From CAZJHX01 sp964545715 (GTDB taxonomy: Bacteria; Myxococcota_A; UBA9042; GCA-2863065): a DNA stretch of 33,345 bases. The translations under genes and the position numbers were made by a program. Location of the stretch: the NCBI GenBank assembly GCA_964545715.1, contig CAZJHX010000121.1, positions 1 through 33,345 of the forward strand. The letters run 5' to 3'. This document shows, piece by piece, positions 16,730-24,354 of this stretch. How positions within the stretch are numbered: the stretch's first letter is position 1; every line of letters starts with the position of its first letter. The notes under the pieces are model-generated. The model was not told the DNA's origin and made no database searches. It worked only from the letters and a program-made list of their open reading frames with translations.

Positions 16730-17758
16730 CTATTCGCCGGTCCAGAGCACCCCGTCGCTGGTCTCCACCACCTCGCAGCGCGCCGTGACGCTGAACGGGG
16801 TGTGGACGACCGCCAGGTTGCACATCTCGTCCGCCGCATCCAAGCCGTAGTTGATGGTCTTGTCGGACGGGTTCTTCCATGTGCACGTCCACTCGAAGCC
16901 TTGACCGGCGGGCACGACGATCGGCGGGTCAAACTGCTCGATCTTGGGGGTGTGCCAGTCGTTGTTTGTGTAGATGACCTCGCCCGCCTCTTTGCCGTCG
17001 AACGGCGCGATCGTGAACTCGATGCCCAGCGCGTGCGTGTGGGACGCCAGAAACAGGATCTCGACGTCCTCGTTGAAGGCGCAGCGGCTCCACTCGGTGT
17101 GCTCCGACGCGGGCGGAATCTCGATGTTCTCGTCGCGTACGCTGCCGCCCCAGATGCCGGTCTGAACCTCGTCCTGCGGGATCGTCCACGCGTTGATGTA
17201 CGAGTACAGGTCCACCGGCTTCGTGGACGTGTTGACGTAGTGGATCTCGTGGATCACGTCCAGGCCCGGCAGGATCGTCGCGGCCACACCCGGCGGCAGC
17301 TGCAGCTTGTCCTCGGCGTTGCCCTGGTTGCCAAAAAACATGATCTGGTCCTCCATCAAGCTGCTGTCGCCGTACAGCTCCTTGCAGTCGTACCGGCCGT
17401 ACGGGACCGTGCCCGGACCGGAGAGGCCCAGCGTCGACAGGGTCAGATGATGGGTGCCCGCGTTCTGGCGTACATCTACCCAGGAGACGTTGGCGATGTC
17501 CTCGTTGGGCATCGGCTTCACGTCGCAGATCCACACCTCCTGCCCGGGCTCGGCGGTGGCCTCGATGCTCAACTGAAAGCCCGCGCCCTCGGGTGGCGGG
17601 TCCAGCGTGATAACCGGCGGCGCCTCCTCGGCGGGACCTTCATCAGGGGTCGCTGCGACCGCGGCGTCCGGCACCGGCTCGTCTTGAGGCGCCGGATCCG
17701 CCGATGAGGTAGAGCAGCCGGCCACAAGGATGACTATCGTGGTCGTCCATCGGCTCAT
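16730..17758 (-). CDS. PHM-like copper type II monooxygenase lipoprotein
   Basis: This 342-residue protein has a lipoprotein signal (LVAGC, Cys15) and a short Pro/Asp/Glu linker, then two domains of the ascorbate-dependent copper monooxygenase family (peptidylglycine alpha-hydroxylating monooxygenase, dopamine beta-hydroxylase). All six expected copper ligands are visible: H103-H104 in GTHHL and H173 in EIHYVN for CuH; H240 and H242 in SHTHALG and M312 in DEMCNL for CuM. DEMCNL is nearly the animal PHM wording. The family uses O2 and reductant to hydroxylate a C-H bond; animal PHM acts on Gly-extended peptides, and bacterial substrates are not known to me. The start codon overlaps the stop of the upstream operon gene by 4 bases (ATGA), suggesting translational coupling. 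It is the last gene of the operon. No separate lyase (PAL) domain is present. Confidence 0.85.
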   Translation of the reverse strand: MSRWTTTIVILVAGCSTSSADPAPQDEPVPDAAVAATPDEGPAEEAPPVITLDPPPEGAGFQLSIEATAEPGQEVWICDVKPMPNEDIANVSWVDVRQNAGTHHLTLSTLGLSGPGTVPYGRYDCKELYGDSSLMEDQIMFFGNQGNAEDKLQLPPGVAATILPGLDVIHEIHYVNTSTKPVDLYSYINAWTIPQDEVQTGIWGGSVRDENIEIPPASEHTEWSRCAFNEDVEILFLASHTHALGIEFTIAPFDGKEAGEVIYTNNDWHTPKIEQFDPPIVVPAGQGFEWTCTWKNPSDKTINYGLDAADEMCNLAVVHTPFSVTARCEVVETSDGVLWTGE

Positions 17759-20307
17759 GGGTCAGGATTCTCCGTCGGGGTGAGGGTCTGGGTGCCCGGG
17801 GTGGTGGGCTCGAACAGCCACTTGAAGTTGTCCAGAATGACTTCGGAGTCGTAGATGCCGTCGCTGGCGTCATGCACGTGGAAGATCAGCGTGAACTCTT
17901 CGCCCGGTTCGATGTTGGACGTCGTCTTGAGCCACCCGGTGGATGACCCGGACGACGAGTTTCCGGGGCCGCACTCGTATCCCGTGCCCGAGATGTCGGT
18001 CGTCGGGTTGGTGCACGGCTCGCTAAACGCCGTATTGATCGCCATGTAACAGAACTTCTGACCGTCTTCTTCATAGTCGAAGTACTTGCCCGGGTCGGAG
18101 CACGCCGTGGCGTTGATGATCTTGTCCACGCCCTTGGTCGTCAGCGGCGCGTTCAGGATCATGTAGTACTTGTCGTTGAACGAGGAGCCGATGTACTCCT
18201 CGTACTCCACCGACATGAAGATATGTGTGATCTCAAAGCCCTGGGCGGTTGGCGGCGCCTTGAGGAGCAGCTGGATCTCGTGCACGTCGTAGGTCTGGTA
18301 GCCGTCCTTGGAGAACGGGTCCGGGATGCCCGACCCGCCCAACGCCTTGCTGTGCTGTGTGCCGGTCGCGGGGCCGCTGGCCAGCAGGACGTAGCTCGGC
18401 GGGCCCCACGGCGCGAGATCGTTGGTGACCTTTCCAAAGTGCTCCACAACGGCGTAGGCCTCGTCGATCTTCGACCCGCTCAGCGACTTGACGTCCACGG
18501 CCTTCACATAGTCGGCGCCCGGGAAGCACAACTCCAGGCCGCAGAGGATCGCGTCCATCGACTTGCCCGTACACTCGAAGTCGGTGCAGTCCGGCACCGC
18601 GCCCGAGGGGACGTCCTTGCACTCCCCGCCGAAGCAGGACAGCTCCTCCAGTGTGCAGTCCGTACCACCCTCGACATATCCCGAGCCTTGGGCGTTGCAG
18701 GTCGTGGCCACGGCGCCGTCGCACGCCGGCAGGTCGGGGTTGCACACCTGGTCCGCGCATAGCGCCGTGCCGGCCAACGGATCGGCGCTGCACCAGGTGC
18801 CCGCCCCGCACAGCTGCCCGGGCGTCTCCGACAGGCCGTCGGGGGCGCACAATGTCACCACGCCCTCCACGCAATACGAGGTCTCCGGTGCGCACAGCAG
18901 CGACTTGCATGCGCCCTGGTGGCAGATCTTGTCGGCGCAGTCCGTACCCTCCGCGACCGGGCCCGAGCCGAGCGCGTCGCAGGTTGTCGCCGTGTTGCCA
19001 TCGCAGATCGCCGTCGTCGGCTCGCACTTCCACGGCTCGCACGCCGCCGTGTCGCCGTCCGGCTCGCAGTACGTCTCCGGGTCGCAAACAGCGCTCTCAA
19101 ACGACAGCCCGTCCGCCGCGCACAGCCCGACCGAGACGCCCGACTCCTCACAGAAGGAGCCGGAAGGCACGCACACAAGCTCCTTGCACTCGCCCGCCAC
19201 ACAGAAGTCGTCGCCACACGGCTCAGTGGCCGTCACCGACAAGCCGTCGTCCGCACACGTGACCGTCGCGTTTTCCAGGCAGTACGTCGGCCCCGGTGTA
19301 CAGACCCAGTCCAGGCACGTGGCCGTTTGCCCCTCCTGCACGCAGGTCTGAGTCGCCGTGCACGCGGCCAACAGCTCGACGCCGTTGCCGATCTCGTTGC
19401 ACCCGACGACGGTCTCGCCATCACAGAAGGACTGGCCCGGTACACACACGTCCAGCACGCATTGGGTCGCGTCGCAGTGGTAGATCCCGGGGCAGTCCGG
19501 GTGGTCCATGCACTCCACGCAGGTCCCTGCGTCCTTGTCGCACAGCTTGTCGAAGTCCAGGCAGTCCTTGTCGCTGTCGCACTCCAGCACCTCGACACAC
19601 GCCTGCTCGAGGCACTGCTCGCTGTCAGCGCAGTCGTCGTCCGACAGGCAGTCCACGCACTTGATCGCGTCCTTGTCACAGACCTGATCGGTGCAGTCCT
19701 TGGAGGTCACGCAGGGCGTAAAGCTGACACACAGGTTGTCCGTGCAATCCGCGTTCAGCGGGCAGTCCTCGGTGCCCGCGCACTGCACGCACTCCCCCGA
19801 CTCCGGGTCGCAGATCGGCGTGTCGGGTGTGTCCACGCAGTCCAGCGAGTTCTTGCACGGCACATAATCCAGACACACGTGCTCGACGCAGTGTTGGTTG
19901 GCGCCGCAGTCGGACTCGTATAAGCACTCGACGCACAGCCCACTGAGCGGATCGCACAACATGCCGGCCTCCGCGCAGTCCTTGTCCGAGTCGCAGCTGA
20001 TCGGCCCAACCGGCACGTCCGGCTCGGGCTCTGCGGTGTCCTCGACAACATCCGGGACCCCGGTGCCGGCGTCGTCCGCGTCCGGCTCGCCGTCGGTGGA
20101 GGTCTCGTCGCCCGTTGTATCCGTGTCGGTCGTGTCGTCTCCGGTCGTACCCGTCGTCCCCGTGGTGCTCGTCGCGTCCTGAATCACATCCGCGGGATCG
20201 CCGGTGTCGCCGCTCGTGCCCGACGATCCGCCCGTCGCCCCCCCTCCGCTGCTGCACGCCGCGCCCACGAACACCATCAAAGCTGCCACTGAGAGCCGAA
20301 TCATCAT
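17755..20307 (-). CDS. Cysteine-rich lipoprotein with C-terminal choice-of-anchor L-like domain
   Basis: About 850 residues. MMIRLSVAALMVFVGAAC is a lipoprotein signal, followed by a long Ser/Thr/Gly/Asp linker (to about residue 110). Next come about ten cysteine-rich units of 40-50 residues, of the types CDSDKDC-C-CVEC and CVPG-FC-C, likely disulfide-knotted and therefore extracytoplasmic. The last 270 residues resemble choice-of-anchor L domains: SVEYEEYIGSSFNDKYYMIL, a NATACSDP segment, GWLKTTSNIEPGEEF and DASDGIYDSEVILDNF. ATG 20307 is used; GTG 20316 and ATG 20304 are alternatives, none with a clear Shine-Dalgarno sequence. It lies 40 bases after the NHL/beta-helix gene and overlaps the PHM-like gene by 4 bases. 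The role is probably structural or adhesive at the cell surface; no enzyme motif is seen. Confidence 0.8.
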   Translation of the reverse strand: MMIRLSVAALMVFVGAACSSGGGATGGSSGTSGDTGDPADVIQDATSTTGTTGTTGDDTTDTDTTGDETSTDGEPDADDAGTGVPDVVEDTAEPEPDVPVGPISCDSDKDCAEAGMLCDPLSGLCVECLYESDCGANQHCVEHVCLDYVPCKNSLDCVDTPDTPICDPESGECVQCAGTEDCPLNADCTDNLCVSFTPCVTSKDCTDQVCDKDAIKCVDCLSDDDCADSEQCLEQACVEVLECDSDKDCLDFDKLCDKDAGTCVECMDHPDCPGIYHCDATQCVLDVCVPGQSFCDGETVVGCNEIGNGVELLAACTATQTCVQEGQTATCLDWVCTPGPTYCLENATVTCADDGLSVTATEPCGDDFCVAGECKELVCVPSGSFCEESGVSVGLCAADGLSFESAVCDPETYCEPDGDTAACEPWKCEPTTAICDGNTATTCDALGSGPVAEGTDCADKICHQGACKSLLCAPETSYCVEGVVTLCAPDGLSETPGQLCGAGTWCSADPLAGTALCADQVCNPDLPACDGAVATTCNAQGSGYVEGGTDCTLEELSCFGGECKDVPSGAVPDCTDFECTGKSMDAILCGLELCFPGADYVKAVDVKSLSGSKIDEAYAVVEHFGKVTNDLAPWGPPSYVLLASGPATGTQHSKALGGSGIPDPFSKDGYQTYDVHEIQLLLKAPPTAQGFEITHIFMSVEYEEYIGSSFNDKYYMILNAPLTTKGVDKIINATACSDPGKYFDYEEDGQKFCYMAINTAFSEPCTNPTTDISGTGYECGPGNSSSGSSTGWLKTTSNIEPGEEFTLIFHVHDASDGIYDSEVILDNFKWLFEPTTPGTQTLTPTENPDP

Positions 20308-20347
20308 GAAGAGCACCGTACCGTATTGCGGCCGCGTCTGACCATCG

Positions 20348-23083
20348 TCAGAATCCTGGCCAACCGGCGCCCAACGTCAGCGCCTGGGAGTGCGGATTCT
20401 GCCGATAATCGCCCGCCGGCTCGTCCACAAAGGTCGGCGGCGTCGTGCTGTTGTTGCCGCCGGACGTCGCGATCGCGTGCTGCGTCACCGAGCTGTTCAT
20501 GGTGATCAGATCCGGCGTCCAATCCGTGTGGATGCTCTTGGCCGCATCCCAGATGATCACCTGGTCCAGCGTCGGCTGAATGTCGGCCGTTTCGTGGTCG
20601 CCGCCCCCCCGGTCCGAGATCTGCAGCCCGTGCTCCACGCTCCTGGCGATGGTGACCTGCTTGAGATGCGGGCCAAACGTGTGCGGCGCCGGATGCACGT
20701 CAAACCACTCGGCATTCAGCGTCCAGTAGTCCACCTTCATCCCGATCTTGTTGTCTTTGACCAGCGTGCGCTCGATGCGCGGGCGTCCGGCCGTCAGAGA
20801 GATCCCCTTGTCCGCCATCCCGTAGACCAGACACTGGTCGATCAGCACGGCGGCCCCGCGGGTGTCGATGCCGTCGTCGTCGCCGTCCGCCACGATGGAG
20901 CGCCGCAGCACGATGGACTCGTCGTCGACGCTTTTGCCCTCCCAGTGATCCTGAGGCTGCTGCTCCTTGAGCCCAAACGCCATGAAGCCCCAGATGTACA
21001 GCCCGTCGTTGTCGTCCACACCGCGGCTTTCGACAAACCACGTGTCCTCGATGGTGGCGTTAGGCGTATCGATCTCCCCGCCCATCTCCAGGTGTCCGAA
21101 GTAGCTCTTTTTCACCGACAGGTTCGCGCGCACCACATACAGGCCCTTGCCCGCGCTGTGCGCCACCATGATGCGCCGGAAGTCGGCGTCGCCCCCATGC
21201 ACGCGCAACACCGGGTTGCAGCAATGCCGAATCGTCAGCCCGTCTCGCGGAAAGCCCGTGTTTCCCGCGCCCGTGAGCAGCACGTTTTCGTACTCCACCT
21301 TGGCGTTGAGCGACTTGTGCTCCACCCAACCCCAGCCCGCGTCATCGTCGGCGCCAAAGAACAGGATCGGCTCATCCTCCGTGCCTTTCGCGCGAAACCC
21401 TCCCTCCGTCTCAACGCGCGCCTCGGGCTCCAGCATGATCAGCGTGCCCGGCTCGATCGTCAGCGTCTCCTCCGCAGGCACCGTCACGACGCCCGACACG
21501 TGAATCACGCCGTCATCGCGCCGCCAGGTGAGCTCCTCGCCGCTCAAGATGCCGCTCATGTCCCGCTGCGGCGGCGCGTCCAGCACCTCTACGGTCGCCG
21601 TCGTCGTCAGCCCGCCAACGGTAAACCGCAGCTCCACCGAGCCCGCCTCCGGTAGCGTCAGCGCCACCGAGCCCTGCCCGTTATGCAGCTTGAAGGTGTC
21701 CTGATCCAACGTCATCGCCGCGCCGTCACGCGTGGCCGTCACGCGCCCGGTCTTGCGCCAGCCACGCCGCTCCCAGTCGCTGTCGCGCTGCAGGATCTCC
21801 ACCCGAAACAGCGCCCGCTTGCCCGCCACAGCGCGCGTCGCGCCGGCCGCCCGCAGCTGAACCACGCACGCCAGCCCCTGCACCTCTGAGAGCGAGAACC
21901 CCTGAATGCGGTCGTGCCCCTGATCGGCGACTACCAACAGATCGCGCTGCTTGTCGATGATCAGCGTGTCCGGTGACCGGAAATGCCCCGGCTTGGGGTC
22001 CCCCTTCTCGCTGTAGTTGCCGAAGCGGAAGACCTCCGTGAGCGACTCCGGGTCGAACACGCGCACAAAAGCGCCCTCTTCCGACTTGCCCTGGTCGACC
22101 ACATACAAGAAGCCGTGGTCGTCCACGTCGATCCCGTTCGGCGTATCGATAAACCCGCCGAAGCGCTGCACAAACGACAGGTCGCTGTACTTGTAGACCG
22201 CGACGTCCGCCGTGTTCTCGTCGCACACGTAGATGCGGTCGCGGCCCTCATCGATGACGAAGTTCTCAGGCTCCGCCAGGTTGCCGTCCACCCCCAGGTC
22301 GCCGTAGGAGTGGTCGCCGAACTTGGTCTCGTACTCCAGCTCGGGCGTAAAGATCTGGATGTCCCGCCGCGACGACGACACGTTGTCGCGCGCGTCGTCC
22401 GACAAAAAGAGCCGCCCCAGGCTGTCCGTGCGCGCCGCCTGCAGCCGGACGAACTCCCCGTCCTCAGGCGCGTTCTTGTCCGCCGCGAACGCGCCGAAGA
22501 AGCTGTGATGCTCGTAAAACGGTGCCTTGTCCGTCGGCGTCAGCAGCTGCACGCGCCCGTTCTTTTGCTCCACCACGTAGATCCGGCCGCTCTTGGGGTC
22601 TTTTGCAAAGCCCGAGATGCCCCGAAACTCCAGCTTGCCCGTGCCGCTGGGACCCGGATCGGCCCCGATATCCGCGATCGGCGTCAGCCAGTCGGCGCGC
22701 TTGGTCGGATCGTCGCTCTTCAGGTCGTACAGGTGCAGCTCTTCAAACGCGTCGTCCTCGTCGCCCGCCAGCAGCACGTCGTTGTCGTCGATAAACAGCG
22801 CGTCCGGCTTGCCGAACTTGCCCAGGTCCGCTCGCGTCCCCGGTCCACCGGCCATCCACAGCGGCTCGATGATCGCGTCCTGCGCCGGCGTGCACTCGAA
22901 CAGGGGCGCGGTGCCATCGGTCGTGGTCGTGTCGCCTGTCGTGTCGCCCGTGTCACCGGTCACGTCGCCGGTCGTCGACGTCGTCCCCTCGCCTGTGGTG
23001 TCCGCCACCGCTGCGTCCGGCGGCGGGTCATCCCCGTTGCACGCCATGACCAGCACCAGCGAAAGTATGGCTGCTCGCCTCAT
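20348..23083 (-). CDS. NHL-propeller and parallel beta-helix lipoprotein
   Basis: 911 residues. The signal MRRAAILSLVLVMAC (Cys15) leads to a Thr/Gly/Asp linker to about residue 58. Residues 65-400 form an NHL-type propeller with strands such as GFAKDPKSGRIYVVEQ, FVIDEGRDRIYVCDE, GIDVDDHGFLYVVDQ and LIIDKQRDLLVVADQGHDR. An Ig-like spacer (about 405-505) follows. Residues 510-880 resemble a right-handed parallel beta-helix: GVVTVPAEETLTIEPGT, then short turns ending in GLTIRHC, GKGLYVV, GISLTAG and GLQISDR. Beta-helices of this kind bind or cleave polysaccharides, but I see no clear catalytic set. It overlaps the upstream CotH gene by 4 bases. It is probably a surface-exposed binding scaffold. 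Confidence 0.8.
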   Translation of the reverse strand: MRRAAILSLVLVMACNGDDPPPDAAVADTTGEGTTSTTGDVTGDTGDTTGDTTTTDGTAPLFECTPAQDAIIEPLWMAGGPGTRADLGKFGKPDALFIDDNDVLLAGDEDDAFEELHLYDLKSDDPTKRADWLTPIADIGADPGPSGTGKLEFRGISGFAKDPKSGRIYVVEQKNGRVQLLTPTDKAPFYEHHSFFGAFAADKNAPEDGEFVRLQAARTDSLGRLFLSDDARDNVSSSRRDIQIFTPELEYETKFGDHSYGDLGVDGNLAEPENFVIDEGRDRIYVCDENTADVAVYKYSDLSFVQRFGGFIDTPNGIDVDDHGFLYVVDQGKSEEGAFVRVFDPESLTEVFRFGNYSEKGDPKPGHFRSPDTLIIDKQRDLLVVADQGHDRIQGFSLSEVQGLACVVQLRAAGATRAVAGKRALFRVEILQRDSDWERRGWRKTGRVTATRDGAAMTLDQDTFKLHNGQGSVALTLPEAGSVELRFTVGGLTTTATVEVLDAPPQRDMSGILSGEELTWRRDDGVIHVSGVVTVPAEETLTIEPGTLIMLEPEARVETEGGFRAKGTEDEPILFFGADDDAGWGWVEHKSLNAKVEYENVLLTGAGNTGFPRDGLTIRHCCNPVLRVHGGDADFRRIMVAHSAGKGLYVVRANLSVKKSYFGHLEMGGEIDTPNATIEDTWFVESRGVDDNDGLYIWGFMAFGLKEQQPQDHWEGKSVDDESIVLRRSIVADGDDDGIDTRGAAVLIDQCLVYGMADKGISLTAGRPRIERTLVKDNKIGMKVDYWTLNAEWFDVHPAPHTFGPHLKQVTIARSVEHGLQISDRGGGDHETADIQPTLDQVIIWDAAKSIHTDWTPDLITMNSSVTQHAIATSGGNNSTTPPTFVDEPAGDYRQNPHSQALTLGAGWPGF

Positions 23084-24354
23084 AGTGCCTCCTGCTCTTT
23101 GGCGATCACGTCGGTCATCACCGCGTGCCGCGCCTGCACCGCATCGACCAGCCGGTCGATCTCGTCGCTAAAGACCTTCTTGCGCTCCCACTTGGCGAAG
23201 TCCTCGGCCACATACGGCGCGATGATCTCCCCCCAGCCCTCCACGATCGCCACCAGATCGTCGGGCTCAAACACCATCTCCAGCGCGGTCTGATACCGCG
23301 ATAGATACTCGGCTTTGTACTCGTTGACCGCGTACAAGCGCGGCGACAGCGTGTCGGTGCCGTGCCATTTGTCCTGGGTCGGCTCCAGATCGGTGCCGTC
23401 CCAATCCCCCGCCCACGTGGCGTCCGCATCCCAGCTGATCAGCCGAAACACGCCCGAGGCGCCCAGCGGACGATGCAGGTAGTAGTTCTTGGTGAACGTG
23501 TCCCGGTTCATGGCAAACGTGTGCACGATTTGGAACGCGTGCAGGTCGTCCATATGCAACAGGGGCGCCAGCGCCGCCTCGAAGGCCGCAAACGTCTTCT
23601 CGGTGTAGCTGGCGGCCTCCAGCAGCCCCGCCAGGTCGTCGGGCGGCACGTCCTCGCCCAGCTTCACGGCATAGCCCTTCAGCGGGTCCTCTTTCGCGGC
23701 CCAGTTGGCGCTGTGGTTCTCGGCCTTGTACATAAGCGCCGCCGTCTCCAGCCCATGGCGCGTCAGATACGGCCGGTCGATCCGCTCGATCAGCGTATAG
23801 AAGCCGTGAAACTGCCCGTTGACCAGCACGCGCGCAAACGCGATGCGCGGCGCCAGTCCACCCAGCGCCAGCATCAGATCCATCGTCAGCTTGTTGCGTA
23901 GAAATGTCGGGTCCACCCACGCCGCCTGCAGCACAAAGCGCCGATGCCGCTCGGGTCCCTCGCCAAACAGGTCCCAGTCCGACTCGGCGTCGTCCGGCAC
24001 GGTCAGCCGATACGACTTTTTGGGCAGCTTGCGCGCGTATCCGCCATGGATCTCCAGCTCGCTATCTGTGTATTTGACGCCGTCCAGGGTCATCGCGCAC
24101 GGCACCTCGATGTGCTGCTGCGGGTCAAAGTGCAAAATCTCCCAGTCCGCCGGCGCTATCTCGATGTCGATCTCGTGCACCGGCCAGGCCGCGGGCGGCG
24201 GCGCGTCGGTCTCAGTGGTGTCCGGCGCGTCCCCGTCGTCGGTGTCCGGCCCCACGTCGGTGGTCGTGTCCGGCGCATCGGGATCCGGTGGCGTCGGTCC
24301 CGCGTCAGCGCAGCCGATCACCAGCCACGCCGCTATGAGCGCCGCCCGCCTCAA
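23080..24354 (-). CDS. CotH-family protein kinase lipoprotein
   Basis: 424 residues with lipobox LVIGC (Cys15) and a Pro/Asp/Thr linker to about residue 57. The CotH domain spans about 58-415. Conserved features are the Lys pair of KLPKKSYRL (K112, K113), RFVLQAAWVDPTFLRNKL (139-156), RVLVNGQFHGFYTLIER (175-191), the NxDxxxxN motif (N283, D285, N290) and WDAD (308-311). In Bacillus spores CotH is an atypical kinase that phosphorylates Ser of secreted coat proteins; the retained motifs suggest an active enzyme here. Since ATP must be available outside the cytoplasm, the true activity in this organism is open. It overlaps both neighbours by 4 bases, placing it firmly in the operon. Thr/Ser-rich linkers in the neighbouring lipoproteins are possible targets, by inference only. 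Confidence 0.85.
   Translation of the reverse strand: MRRAALIAAWLVIGCADAGPTPPDPDAPDTTTDVGPDTDDGDAPDTTETDAPPPAAWPVHEIDIEIAPADWEILHFDPQQHIEVPCAMTLDGVKYTDSELEIHGGYARKLPKKSYRLTVPDDAESDWDLFGEGPERHRRFVLQAAWVDPTFLRNKLTMDLMLALGGLAPRIAFARVLVNGQFHGFYTLIERIDRPYLTRHGLETAALMYKAENHSANWAAKEDPLKGYAVKLGEDVPPDDLAGLLEAASYTEKTFAAFEAALAPLLHMDDLHAFQIVHTFAMNRDTFTKNYYLHRPLGASGVFRLISWDADATWAGDWDGTDLEPTQDKWHGTDTLSPRLYAVNEYKAEYLSRYQTALEMVFEPDDLVAIVEGWGEIIAPYVAEDFAKWERKKVFSDEIDRLVDAVQARHAVMTDVIAKEQEAL

Noticed and set aside
16169..17707. Plus-strand open frame crossing the end of the propeller gene and the PHM-like gene
   Set aside because: It spans two genes on opposite strands and has no domain; the PHM-like copper ligands on the minus strand are decisive.
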